Numbered from the stretch's first letter, positions 34,203 to 43,742 are shown. The stretch is 64,000 nucleotides of DNA from CAVZCK01 sp963773735 (GCA_963773735.1 CAVZCK010000016.1:122639-186638), one strand, 5' to 3'. Numbers and translations are program-made. Notes: generated by a model from the sequence alone, not told the origin.

Positions 34203-36850
34203 ATGATGATTTGCCCCCTTTGCGGGAAGCAAAACCAATCAAGCTCATTTCCCATTTAAATTCACCGTTTCCTCGATGCCCCCCACGGTTTTTTTCCCAT
34301 TCAGCGTGGATCATGCATTTGTCCAAAGCGTATTTGACAATTTACCTGTTGGAATCACGACTATATACCAAAAGTTTCAGAAATGGCCATGAACTCTTAT
34401 CGGAAATGGAAAAATTCGTAAAAAAATCCGCAATATTTGTATTGTTCGCGTCAAACTCTTCAATTGCTTCTGGTTCGTGAATTTTGAAATAAATCAGGCG
34501 GCACCTGCAAAGTCTAACAAGAGAGGGGTTTCAAATCTTAGTTTTCCCCACCTCTACATGACTTTCAAACATGAGAACCTACCGGCCTGGATGAGGCATT
34601 TCACCGTCGATACGCGACCTAGACGCCTCAAAGACGTGGCGCGATATATTACAAGCATATTGCTTTCAAGCCGTCGGTCCGGATCCCCGGCGTAATGACG
34701 CCACGCGGGCGAGGCCAACTCCTACATCAGTCCGACAGTAAATTTGCATTGCAACTTCGTGAAATTGGTCAATCACCGAATGTTCTCATTTTCTCCGGGC
34801 TACCGCGGATTGGACGACGCACGTTTGCAAAACTCGCATTCGACCGCGCCTATCCCTCCTTGCCGCGGCTCGCCTTCGGACCGACCATTGAGCTTAATCT
34901 TTGGTCGGACAGTGAAGACCTTTTTCTAAGATTAAGGGGCACAATTGACGAGGACTTTTCAGTCGCCCGGCGTGCATCATTATTCAGTCATTTTTGTGCA
35001 CTTTCAAATGAAGAGCAGATTAGTGAAATAATAAAGAGTTTAACTCACTTCTCTAGTTTAGGAGAAGCATCACTACTCCTATTTCCGATTAATTTATACG
35101 ACGACACCGGACGTTTACGAGCTTGGATTTCAAATCTTTTCTTGTCTCTCCATCAAAAGAAAGAGGTGATAATTGGAATTGTGTCTGACAGGGCGGTAGC
35201 TGAAGCCGATTTACTCAAACATCAAAACGTCCTGCAGATACAAATCCCACCGCTTAAAGATGACGCAATTGAAACAATATTTATTAACACATGCGCTGCT
35301 CTTGGAACCATTCCGAAGCGAGTTCACCCAACGCTTCTAAAGATCATAGGTGGGCATCCGGATCTCGCGCGTGCAGCCGCTCGACTTGCCTCTCAAATGG
35401 GACAGGAAGTGATTGCCAGTGATCCTGCTGCGCTATTTGATTTCCAAGAAGGTATCTTGAAAAATAATATACAAGCGAGTCCTTGAGCGCAACGCAAAAG
35501 GCTATTTTGATTATTCTTAGCTGGGTGCCAAGTTTTCCCTCTGCAACGCTACTAGGTATTATCAAAGAAGATGGGGTCGATGAGCTGGCTTTTTCTGACG
35601 CAGTGCGAGGCTTAATAATTGGATATCTGGTCGAGTATATCGACAACGATGTCGTAATATCCTCCGCAGTTCGGTATTACGTGAGGCGCCGCTTTGGTTA
35701 TGGCGATAGCATATATCTTGGTAGATTAAGTAAATATTTGGAGCACGCGGTTAGAAATTCTAGCTCAAGCAAGGGTTTATCCAACTCACTTGTCGATGCA
35801 GCAATATTTGCAATGTTTGAGAAGGAAGGGCGGTTCCAAAAGAACTAAAAAGGATCATTACACCGGCGATCCTCAAAGGATTATTGCAGATGCCTATAGA
35901 GCTGGTCGTGACGACGAAGAAATGTACAGAAAGGTTATTAAATGGGGTGAGTATGCCGATAATATCGAGATGCCTAATGACACCCGATGGCAGATATTAT
36001 CGACAGTTTGTCAAGCCCATATCCGATTGCGCGAGTTTGCGAGCGCACAGACAAGCTCGCAATTTTAGACAACGGCAAGGCGCCGGAGCGTTTTTTCATA
36101 GCTGGCTTTCTTGAGCGGCAGTGTGGTCGCCCCAAAGAAGCTATAAAGCATTTTCAGAAGGCAATCGATGGGCGTGTTTACCGAAGGAGTTCAGTCCATC
36201 AGCTCGGGCTTTGCTACTTACGCGAAGGTCAGTTTGACTCGCTGAAGAAGCTATTGGACAAAAAGAGCAGCGATGCAGCCGGCAGTGAGATCTTGTTGGA
36301 CATCAAGGCTCAATTTGAGATCGTTGAAGGGCATTATTCGGAGGGAAGCGACAATCGCCGCCCTTCGACAGTTGCCCGACGATGCGGGTAGATCCCATCG
36401 TTGCGAAGCGTGGTTATTCTATAAGCGCGGTGACGCAAATACCGCCATAGGTATACTAACGCAAATTGTGAAGAACTCGTCGAGACGGAGGTCGAGAGTC
36501 GATACTATCGAGCCATTATAGCAGTTGATGCGAATCGACCTGAAATATTTCAGGAAGATTATGAATATATTTTAAATCACGGCAGATATAAGAAAGACGA
36601 TATGCTCCGTCGCTTGCGAATGCGCAAGGCGCTAACAGAGGGGGATTGGCGATCCGCGGAGCAAGAGATTGAAGGCGTCGACAATAAGAATTTCTCCGAC
36701 ATGGGTCTTTACAAAAAAATGTTGGAGCTGAAGGCGCGCGACGGGAGTATCGATTTTACGGAAGCACAAACCGCTGATAGGTTAGCAAAAGATATTATGA
36801 TAAATCAATATAAGAGAGACCTTTTTATAGACGAGGAGTTCCTGGGGTAG
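34203..36850 (+). CDS. TIR-STAND NTPase-TPR protein (putative anti-phage sensor), many frame breaks
   Basis: About 880 residues after joining frames, in AT-rich DNA unlike its surroundings. In order: an optional start MMICPLCGKQNQ (zinc-ribbon-like, strong AGAGGAG site at 34203; an alternative start is the ATG at 34276); a TIR-like domain with FFSHS, VDHAFVQSVFDNLP, HELLSEMEKFVKKSAIFVLF and SNSSIAS + NFEINQ, where the Glu is a candidate NADase residue; a P-loop NTPase with VLIFSGLPRIGRRTF (Walker A with Arg for Lys, 34797-34826); a winged-helix-like part (AILIILSWVPSFPSATLLGI); then TPR-like helices (FIAGFLERQCGRPKEAIKHF, SSVHQLGLCYLREGQF). Single-base breaks lie near 34257, 34305, 34372, 34465, 34690, 35475, 35830, 35893, 36050, 36348 and 36472. 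TIR-STAND proteins sense phage and deplete NAD; that role here is inference. It faces away from the GTA genes. Confidence 0.72.
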
Positions 36851-37002
36851 CTCATAAGTATATGTTGAATTCATTAATTACGCTTAAACTTTTGACTCAC
36901 CTTTTCGCCGGGTGACGATTGAGTTCGTTGCACCCTAACACAAACTCCGTATCCTCGGCTCGACCCTCTCATTCAGCATCAGCTCGGTGAGTGCCCGACT
37001 AG

Positions 37003-37075
37003 CTAGTGGAGCGAATTTGACATTTGAGTGCCGCCAGTCGCGAGCTCGCGCTCAAATGTCAAATTCACTCCACTA
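37003..37075. repeat. CTAG-ended palindromic element (copy B1)
   Basis: CTAGTGGAGCGAATTTGACA and its inverse (TGTCAAATTCACTCCACTA) bound a 73-bp palindrome. The same family occurs, decayed, at 6685-6762 and as a half copy at 23570-23618. Confidence 0.85.
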
Positions 37076-37084
37076 AAATAGTTG

Positions 37085-37160
37085 CTAGTAATTCTTCAAT
37101 TCTAACACTCGCAAGAGTGCGCGCTGCAGGTGGGATGCAAGTGTTAAATTGAACCACTAG
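37085..37160. repeat. CTAG-ended palindromic element (copy B2)
   Basis: 76 bp from CTAGTAATTC to GAACCACTAG, with inner arms CAATTCTAACACT and AGTGTTAAATTG. It lies in tandem with copy B1, and both together split the duplicated terminase fragment. Confidence 0.8.
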
Positions 37161-37358
37161 TGCATCCAGCCGGTCGGGGCTTGATCCATCGGACAGTCCG
37201 CGGCGCCCAAGGTCGCACATCTGATCCACCAACTCAGGCCAGGAACGACGTCTCGGGGCCGAAGGAATAATCCCAATAGTCTGGGGCACCGCGATGGTCT
37301 AGCTAATACAATCGCCACAGCGTAAGTCCGCCCGCCGCATCGCCGACATTCCCCCACA

Positions 37359-38015
37359 TCAATACCCCCGGGGCGGGTTGCGCCGCGGCTGCCGCACGCC
37401 CTGCTGCGGACGCATGCGCTGCTGTTGCGGATGCTGTTGCTGTTGCTGCGGATAGTACGGCAGTGCGAGCGGCTCCGGTGGGCGTTGCCGGGCCCGCCGT
37501 TGGCGCCGGCGCATCTCCATCTCGTACTCAGCCTTCGCGGCGTCCGTCTGCCTGATCACCGTCCACATCACGGCGGCGCAGGCGAGGGCGAACAGGTTGA
37601 TGCCGATATAGGTCGAGCCAGCCGGGACATTGTGCGTGACCTGCTGGAAAACCGTGCCCCAGCCGAGCGACCAGAAGCAGGAGACGTCCTCCGAGCCGCT
37701 CGGCTTGCTCATATAGAGCAGCGTGACGTTGATGCGGTCATCCATCAGCATAACCAGCCCCCAGCCTGTGATCACCACCGCTGGGAGGAGCAGAATGTGA
37801 TGGACGATCGACAGGACGAGGCCGAGGCGCAGATTTTGGAGGATCAGGATCGCGCCGGCGAGGCCGAGGATCTGCACCAGCAGAAACAAGGCGATGAAGA
37901 CCGTGTTCCGGCCGAAGGGCATATTGATGAGGATCCGCGGATCGACGCCCCACAGATTGAACCCGGCGCTCAAAATCTGAACGTAAGCAATGATATAGCA
38001 GATGACAAGCGCCAT
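37359..38015 (-). CDS. Four-span membrane protein with Gln/Pro/Arg-rich tail
   Basis: 218 residues. Four hydrophobic segments (VICYIIAYVQILSAGF, TVFIALFLLVQILGLAGAIL, LVLSIVHHILLLPAVVITGW, YIGINLFALACAAVMWTVI) are followed by a charged helix and a low-complexity end with runs of Gln and Arg. I do not recognise it. A second, truncated copy of its 3' part lies at 38095-38325. It sits between the terminase gene and its duplicated fragment, as part of the inserted block. Confidence 0.6.
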   Translation of the reverse strand: MALVICYIIAYVQILSAGFNLWGVDPRILINMPFGRNTVFIALFLLVQILGLAGAILILQNLRLGLVLSIVHHILLLPAVVITGWGLVMLMDDRINVTLLYMSKPSGSEDVSCFWSLGWGTVFQQVTHNVPAGSTYIGINLFALACAAVMWTVIRQTDAAKAEYEMEMRRRQRRARQRPPEPLALPYYPQQQQQHPQQQRMRPQQGVRQPRRNPPRGY

Positions 38016-38094
38016 TCAGTCCCCCGGCCCCATGCCTTGCGGGAAGGACATTAAGGCGCAATCTGGGCACGAAAGCGACTCCGCACGTCCCGAT

Positions 38095-38325
38095 CAAAAT
38101 TCCCGTGGCGGCTGGCGCACGCCCGGTCGGGGATACATGCGCTGCTGCGGCGGGCGTCGTCTGGCCTGCTGCCAGTGTGGTCTTAAGATCGGCAAGTCCC
38201 CTAAAGGCGTATCCTGAAACGATGTAGGGGACTTCCCGATCACCACACTAGCGTCGGCGCATCTCCATTTCGCGCTCAGCCTTGGCGGCGTCCATCTGTT
38301 TTATCACCACCCACAGCAAGTAGGA
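38095..38325 (-). pseudogene. Second copy of the membrane-protein 3' end, interrupted by a palindromic element
   Basis: The minus strand reads VVIKQMDAAKAEREMEMRRR then, beyond the insertion at 38172-38251, QQARRRPPQQRMYPRPGVRQ and PPREF before TGA. This parallels DAAKAEYEMEMRRRQRRARQ of the intact gene at 37359-38015. Inserting the element placed a TAG stop directly after RRR. Confidence 0.75.
38172..38251. repeat. CTAG-type palindromic element (copy C)
   Basis: 80 bp. Read on the minus strand it starts CTAGTGTGGTGATCGGGAAG and ends with the inverse arm and CTGG. It is highly similar along its length to the copy at 57103-57180, so the two belong to one mobile family. Confidence 0.88.
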
Positions 38326-38410
38326 TGGGTTGAGCGGAGCGAAACCCATCACCGCCCGATGCAATGGCGGGTTTCCACCCGCCTGCGCGGATGTCGACCC
38401 GCCCTACGGC
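38319..38410. repeat. GATGGGTT/AACCCATC palindromic repeat
   Basis: GATGGGTT at 38324-38331 and AACCCATC at 38343-38350 enclose GAGCGGAGCGA; a flank GTCGACCCGCCCTACGGCGG follows. Sequences of this type are scattered in many proteobacterial genomes. Confidence 0.65.
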
Positions 38411-38445
38411 GGCAGAAATTGGTGCTGCGCCGTCTTCTATCATCC

Positions 38446-39804
38446 CTAAAACAAGCTCCGTATCCTCGGCACCACCTGGCTATTCAGCATCAGCTCGGTC
38501 AGCGCCCAGACCAGCGCGTCGAGCCGGTCGGGGCTTGAGCCGTCCGACAGCCCGCCGCGCCCGAGGTCGCACATCTGATCCTCCAGCTCCGGCCAGATAC
38601 CGGTGTGGAAGACGAGGCCGCGCCGATAGAGGGCGGCGACCGGGCCGGCGCGTAGGTATTTACCCCGCGTTGCACGCACCATGCGCACCGCTATATTGGG
38701 CGCAACCTGACGTAGCATTTCGGCGACCAACTCGCCCCCCTGATTGACCTCGGCGACGATGCAATCGGCATCGAGACTCTCATAGAGGCTGACGGCGGCG
38801 AGGGCCCAGTCGAGCGGCTGCACGCCCTGCACCGTGGCGTCGGCAAGCACATAAGCCCGGCCGTCCCCAGCCCGGCCGGCGGCGACGATGCCGCAAGCGT
38901 CGGCGCGAGGGCCGCTCGACACCGGCGGGTCGACCGCCACGATGATGCGTTCGAGCGCCGGAGCATTGGTAACGCGCGCCGCCTCGATGATGTCGCGCTG
39001 CCAAAGCGCGTCGGGGCGGTCCTCGATCAGCTCGCCGTCGAGTTCCTGACGGCCGAGCCGCGTGCCCTGATAGCGGGCAACTACCGCCGACAGGAATGAC
39101 GGCGCGAGATTGGCGGCGTTGGCCTCGGTCCGCGCGCGGCTGACCGCGGTTGCGGGATCGGCGATGAGGCGCTTGATGAGCGGCGTCGGGCGCGGCGTCG
39201 TGGTTACGGTCTGGCGCGGGTGATCGCCGAGCCGCAGGCAGAATTGCAGCATGTCCCAGGCGGCGTCGGCATAGCGCCACTTGGCCAATTCATCGGACCA
39301 GGCCGCGCCGAATTGCGGGCCGCGTAGGGATTCCGGGTCATCGGCCGAGAACAATTGCGCCACCGAGCCATTCGGCCAGGTCAATTCGCGGCGGGTGGCG
39401 TTGTAGCTCGGGCGCTCGGCCGGTGGATGGATGGCCATGAGGCCGGACGGCCCGTCGATCATCACCGCGCGGGCATCGGTCAGCGATTCGCCGACCAGAG
39501 CGATGCGCTCGATGGGGCTGTCAGCGAAAGGCGGCTTGCCGAGCGCCAGTGCGCGCACCCATTCGGCGCCAGCGCGCGTCTTGCCCGCGCCGCGCCCGGC
39601 GAGGATCAGCCAGGTGGTCCAGGGGCCGCCGCCTTGTGCGAGGGGTGGCGGGAGCTGGTCGTCGCGCGCCCAGAGCTGCCAGTCATGGAGCAGGAATTCG
39701 GCCTCCCCGGCGCTGACGGCGCGCGTGAAATGCTCAACCGCCGAGCTGCCCGCGCAGTGTCTCAAGGCGGCGCGCAAGCTCGCCGCGGAGGCGGTCCGCG
39801 TCAT
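38446..39804 (-). CDS. GTA g2: large terminase subunit
   Basis: About 452 residues from the ATG at 39804 (MTRTASAASLRAALRHCAGS). Walker A is LILAGRGAGKTRAGAEW; Walker B-like RIALVGESLTDARAVMIDGP lies further on; the C-terminal nuclease contains IIVAVDPPVSSGPRADACGI and IVAEVNQGGELVAEMLRQ. It packages DNA into heads. The frame is unbroken. It overlaps the g1 gene by 71 bases. Confidence 0.96.
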   Translation of the reverse strand: MTRTASAASLRAALRHCAGSSAVEHFTRAVSAGEAEFLLHDWQLWARDDQLPPPLAQGGGPWTTWLILAGRGAGKTRAGAEWVRALALGKPPFADSPIERIALVGESLTDARAVMIDGPSGLMAIHPPAERPSYNATRRELTWPNGSVAQLFSADDPESLRGPQFGAAWSDELAKWRYADAAWDMLQFCLRLGDHPRQTVTTTPRPTPLIKRLIADPATAVSRARTEANAANLAPSFLSAVVARYQGTRLGRQELDGELIEDRPDALWQRDIIEAARVTNAPALERIIVAVDPPVSSGPRADACGIVAAGRAGDGRAYVLADATVQGVQPLDWALAAVSLYESLDADCIVAEVNQGGELVAEMLRQVAPNIAVRMVRATRGKYLRAGPVAALYRRGLVFHTGIWPELEDQMCDLGRGGLSDGSSPDRLDALVWALTELMLNSQVVPRIRSLF

Positions 39805-40324
39805 GGGCGTCCTTCCGGCTGGAGGTGGCGGCGGTCGTCGCGGCAAATTTGGTGGTGCGCGTGCCGGCCGGTCCGGCGCTCTTGCCGCCGAGGCCCTTCA
39901 GCTTCTCGAACAGCCGCACCAGCGTATTCAGCGTACGCGCATCGCGCTCGGCATCGGCGGCTGTCGCGGCCGCGGCGCCCTCGCTCAGGCGGTTCTCGAA
40001 TTGCGTCATCTTCAGGTCCAAGGCGGAGAGCAGACGCTTGGTCAGGTCCGCCTCGTCGCTGCGGCCCGCGGCCTGGCTGCGCGCACGCCGCAGCCGCCAG
40101 CCGTGGGTTTTCGCGCGGTGATAGACCATCGACCGCGTGACCGAATGCGCCGCGCAGATTTCGTCGACGGTCAGCGCGCCCGCCGCATAATCATGCGCGA
40201 TCGCGCCCCAGTCGCACGCGGCAGGGTCCGGCGAAATTTCTGGCGCCAATGTCTTGTTGATGTCCGTGTTGATTTCAGCTTTGCGGGAGGACGGCGCATG
40301 CAGGCCGCCACCGATCGCGCGCAA
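39734..40324 (-). CDS. GTA g1: small terminase-like DNA-binding protein
   Basis: 196 residues; the exact start is uncertain. LTVDEICAAHSVTRSMVYHR is a helix-turn-helix, followed by AKTHGWRLRRARSQAAG; the later part (LTKRLLSALDLKMTQFENRL, RTLNTLVRLFEKLKG) is helical and likely oligomerises. RcGTA gp1 is the small terminase. In true GTAs loss of sequence-specific packaging is linked to this subunit. Confidence 0.85.
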   Translation of the reverse strand: MRAIGGGLHAPSSRKAEINTDINKTLAPEISPDPAACDWGAIAHDYAAGALTVDEICAAHSVTRSMVYHRAKTHGWRLRRARSQAAGRSDEADLTKRLLSALDLKMTQFENRLSEGAAAATAADAERDARTLNTLVRLFEKLKGLGGKSAGPAGTRTTKFAATTAATSSRKDAHDADRLRGELARRLETLRGQLGG

Positions 40325-40543
40325 TTCGAAGATGCTGCCGCCTTCGCGATTAATGTGGCCAATGCCCCGTGGGCTTCACACGCTTTGAGCGCCTTCGCCC
40401 AGCGGCTCACCCATTTCGCCGATCATGCCGAGACCATACACGAGAAGCGTTGCGCTGTGAATTCGGGAATTTACGTATTTCGTAACTTTCTGTGCTCTAA
40501 ACGCCCTTGCTCCAGGACAAAGACAGCGCGTTCCTTGTTTTTG

Positions 40544-41301
40544 TCACCATGACCTTCCGGCGAAAATCTTCTCGAATTCAGAAGCGAAAGACGTAACCTG
40601 ATAGCCGTTTTTTGCGTCGCGGCCACGCGCCTCCAGATAGCGTTTCAGCTCGCTGTTGGTGACCGTGACTTTGCTTCCATCCTGCCAATGCTGCTCCACC
40701 TTGTAGACCACATAGTACTGCCGCAGCTTGGCGAGCGAAGCTGATTCGGATCTTCCGCAGTAAGGCAAGGAATTCGGCGAGCAATTGCTGAACGTCCTTG
40801 AGCGGAAGCGGTTCGCCGTCGATATCGTCGCAATCGAGCCAAAGACCTGGTTGAGATAGTTCTCCAAGCGGATGCGCGTGAACTGCGGGGTTGATGTGCG
40901 GGATATCGGTCAGTGGCTCGATATAGATCTCCGCGCCATTCGGTCCGGCGACAGAAAATCCACCTTTCGAGCGTTCGGCTTTGAGCTCATCTTTTGATAG
41001 CGGCTCGTAGCCGGCCCAGTAATTGTGCTCATATGCGATTTTATAGCCCGCCCGGCGGCCTTCGATGGCTGACGATCAGCTTGTCGACGGGCGAAACGAC
41101 ATTGATCACTTCCCGCGCCAAGCGACTCTGCGTCCAACTCGCTCTCGATGCCCCGACGAAGCATTTCCATCGCAAATCGGCATAGGCATCCGAGAGCGAC
41201 TCGCCGAATTGCATCAGCGACGTCAGGATCGGTTCGATTTGGTCCTTCGGCACATCTGTAAATAAGCCGATCACAACGCCTTGAAGCCCGCGCGAAAACA
41301 T
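40544..41301 (-). CDS. Hypothetical protein, frameshifted twice
   Basis: About 252 residues after joining three frames (breaks near 41050 and 40740). The parts read MFSRGLQGVVIGLFTDVPKD..., then KIAYEHNYWAGYEPLSKDEL and FSVAGPNGAEIYIEPLTDIP, then LRQYYVVYKVEQHWQDGSKV to the end KIFAGRSW. The joined sequence is smooth and has no stops, so it is one gene. No signal or membrane segment. I do not recognise the family. It opens the accessory stretch beside the terminase. Confidence 0.5.
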
Positions 41302-42971
41302 CGGAAGGTTACTTTATGCCCTAGCAACTGCATCGGAGACGTCGATTGTGTTTGAGCATAGTCTAGTCGACCCTTTGCTGCAAAGCGCTCTAAGCATCGT
41401 CATAATGTCTGCTCGGCTTAAGCCCCGCCCAAGGACCGGCACAAATGAGGTCCAGCGCTTCGACCCATGCGAGCCAGGGTGACTGAGAATAAAATTCGAT
41501 TTCACCTTCTATTGTTATGCTGGCGAAATGATTGCACCTCAAGATGCCTTACAGGATGTAGCGGGAACGGACAGGTCTCGAACAATCCTGATCGGCCCAA
41601 GACCCGCCGACGGCAAGAGCGCGAATTCAGAAAGATGATCCAGATCATCAACATTGTTCGATGATCGTTCTGACAGGGCGCTTCGGAAAAAAAAGGGCTG
41701 TAAACACGCCATTATAGATCCGAGCCATCTCGGCGCCGTGGTGTATCAGCGTTTGCGATAGAGCTGTCCGCCTCGTCAGCGGAAATGAAGCCATTTTTTT
41801 CCGCCGCGTCAAAAAAGCGTGCAGATCCGGGTGGGCACCTTAGGCAGGTTTCCCATGGATCAAACGCCAAAAAACAAGCCAAGCCACGACAGCGGTTTTC
41901 CGCGGTCTCCTCGCCCGGCCCAGCAACAGTTCTGACTTTATGATAAGTTGATAGGGTTTTTGTTAGACTGAATCCGGCACGATGGTATTGACAAATTCAA
42001 GTTGTCTAGGAGAGGTGCTGTACACATCTATGGTATCTAATTGTGTCACATACCAGTCTGTGCATTAAAGTATACATTAGAAAAATATGCTCACAAGTCT
42101 AATGTATGAGGCTCAATCAAACGGCATCACGTCCCAAGCGTTGCAAGTAGGGCAGCCATCGCGCTATTTTTTAATCTTGTGCAATATCCGACTCAACTCC
42201 CTTGAAAAACTCGCGGGCTGAGCTTCACCGCGAACTCGTCGTCCGCCACCTTCTGCGCGATCTCCTGAAAAAGCTCTTTGAGAGGCTTTTTTCCTACGAT
42301 TAGGAGGTCGCCATCGCTTAAAGCATAGACGGCAGGGCAACTGCCAGCGACGCAACGAAGGTGGCTGAGGTGTCAGATCTTCTTCAATTTTACAATAGTC
42401 GCTGTTAAGTTAGTGGCCACTCAGGCCGATAAGAGCGCGTCTATTGCACCCCAGGACCCAGTCTTCGCAATGCGTTGTAATACGTTGCCGGTCGTCGAAT
42501 TCGCTTAACCGATAACTCTACCGAACTAGACATCTGCCAGCGCATAACTCGTAAGAATTAACCTCAGGTTAAGGCCCCTCGCAGCTCCCAAGGAGCGTTG
42601 AAGCCTTATCGTCAGAAGCTCGCCGCACTACAAGCCAGCTTGGCGTTATAAAGCCGAGTTCGACGGAAACTACCATAGCGAAGAATGTTCGATACGATTT
42701 AAACATAACTCGGCAACTTGTGACAATTTTCATAAAATCCTAAAATTCGAAGCTTTCCGCCCCTGAAACATGTGAAAGCTTTCATCTGCCGATACGATCT
42801 TGATGTATCCGCTACCTAAGACACGGATATGTTAATCATGCCGTAAAGCCATGAGCCGACAGAATAGGAAAGCTGGAATAGATCAAAGGAGGTCGAACAA
42901 AAAAAAGACAAAAAAAATTACCGATTTCCTGATGTTCGGCCATTTGATTTCATATGGAAACGGAGGACTGG
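41302..42971. other. Accessory stretch of about 1.7 kb with little coding signal
   Basis: AT-richer than its flanks, with many stops in all frames. A possible small gene lies at 42193-42360 (separate entry), and a 26-residue frame at 41855-41935 has no support. An AAAGGAGGT ribosome-site-like sequence near 42886 is not followed by a close start codon. Otherwise I see nothing; decayed accessory DNA is likely. Confidence 0.5.
42193..42360 (-). CDS. Possible small protein, start unclear
   Basis: The minus-strand frame ending at 42193 reads CPAVYALSDGDLLIVGKKPL then KELFQEIAQKVADDEFAVKL and SPRVFQGS before TGA. The pattern Cys-Pro-x-Val-Tyr plus DGDLLIVGK looks like a real small domain seen in short bacterial proteins. 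The frame is closed upstream by a TGA in ATCTGACAC with no ATG in between, so either one base is missing or the gene is broken. Confidence 0.35.
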   Translation of the reverse strand, partial: LRCVAGSCPAVYALSDGDLLIVGKKPLKELFQEIAQKVADDEFAVKLSPRVFQGS

Positions 42972-43151
42972 ATGTTCAATGGTAATTTCTATGGTCTCAT
43001 CATTACAATATTGACAATGGTGATCGCGGTCGTATTGACAATGCGGCAGGTCCAGGAGACCGGCATCCGGTTCGAGCTCACAGTACAGCGGGTGAAAGCT
43101 ATAATACCGGCGCAGAAAGCCCGTCAAGGCGGGATAGCAAAAGGACCATGA
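42972..43151 (+). CDS. Small single-span membrane protein
   Basis: 59 residues from the ATG at 42972, which follows a good GGAGG site by six bases. A hydrophobic segment (FYGLIITILTMVIAVVLTMR) lies at the N-terminus, followed by a short polar tail. No family is recognised. The same bases in other frames show nothing better. Confidence 0.45.
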   Translation: MFNGNFYGLIITILTMVIAVVLTMRQVQETGIRFELTVQRVKAIIPAQKARQGGIAKGP

Positions 43152-43298
43152 GCCACAAATAGCATCGAAGCCGCAGCACATCATACGATAGCCGTTGGTA
43201 TTGGCGCATTCGCAAATGACGTCAGTACCGGCGGACAAGGAGGCGCCGGTCGAGCGGGTACGCTCGGGATGGCGGCCTCCGCCGCAGGAGGACGAAAA

Positions 43299-43742
43299 TC
43301 ACCTCCGCCGCACAATAAACCGCTCAAAGCGCCCATTCTTCACCTTCTTCTCGCTCACCGCAAACCCTCTCACCGAAATCCCGGCTTCATGCACGGTCTC
43401 GGCGCGCCCGGAAACGAGCGGATGCCACCAGGCCAGATCTTCGCCCCTGCCAATAAGCCGATAGGCGCAGGTCGACGGCAGCCATTCAAGGGTCGCCGCC
43501 GACTCAGGCGTCAGCGCCACACAATCCGGGATTCTCTCATGGCGCTCGGCATAGGCGGTGCAGCGGCAGGCGCCGATGTCCAGCAGCTCGCAAGCAACGC
43601 GCGTGTAGGCCAGCTCGCCGCTATCCTCGTCTTCCAGCTTCAGCAGGCAGCAGCGGCCGCAGCCATCGCAAAGTGACTCCCATTCCTCCGGCGTCATCTC
43701 GTCGAGCCGCTTTTTCTTCCAGAATGGCAATTCGTCCTGCAT
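43299..43742 (-). CDS. UPF0260/YcgN cysteine-cluster protein
   Basis: 147 residues from the ATG at 43742 (MQDELPFWKKKRLDEMTPEE). CDGCGRCCLLKLEDEDSGEL and the later ACRCTAYAERHERIPDC supply the conserved cysteines of the YcgN/YkgJ-like family, which probably bind a metal or Fe-S cluster. Function unknown. It is divergent from the penicillin-binding protein gene, the usual neighbour in this order of bacteria. Confidence 0.9.
   Translation of the reverse strand: MQDELPFWKKKRLDEMTPEEWESLCDGCGRCCLLKLEDEDSGELAYTRVACELLDIGACRCTAYAERHERIPDCVALTPESAATLEWLPSTCAYRLIGRGEDLAWWHPLVSGRAETVHEAGISVRGFAVSEKKVKNGRFERFIVRRR

Larger units (their letters stand above)
36940..37243 (-). pseudogene. Duplicated 3' end of the large terminase gene, interrupted by palindromic elements
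   Basis: The minus strand encodes a stretch similar to the C-terminus of the intact terminase at 38446-39804: WPELVDQMCDLGRRGLSDGS then SPDRLDALV, and, beyond the insertion, PRIRSLC before a TAG. The two parts are split by 36999-37160, where two CTAG palindromes lie. Flanking bases match the intact gene as if one CTAG had been duplicated on insertion. Confidence 0.8.

Noticed and set aside
34695..34697. TAATG overlap as evidence for two separate proteins (TIR protein and NTPase)
   Set aside because: Possible, but the island has about ten other single-base breaks, and TIR-NTPase fusions are common, so a single protein is preferred until reads are checked.
40171..40410. Minus-strand frame upstream of g1 (KACEAHGALATLIAKAAA)
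   Set aside because: Helical-looking start, but it overlaps g1 in another frame and turns Arg-rich; could be a real short gene, but support is too thin.
41855..41935. 26-residue frame MDQTPKNKPSHDSGFPRSPR... that could be read as a RiPP precursor
   Set aside because: No modifying enzyme nearby, weak ribosome site, and no leader/core pattern.
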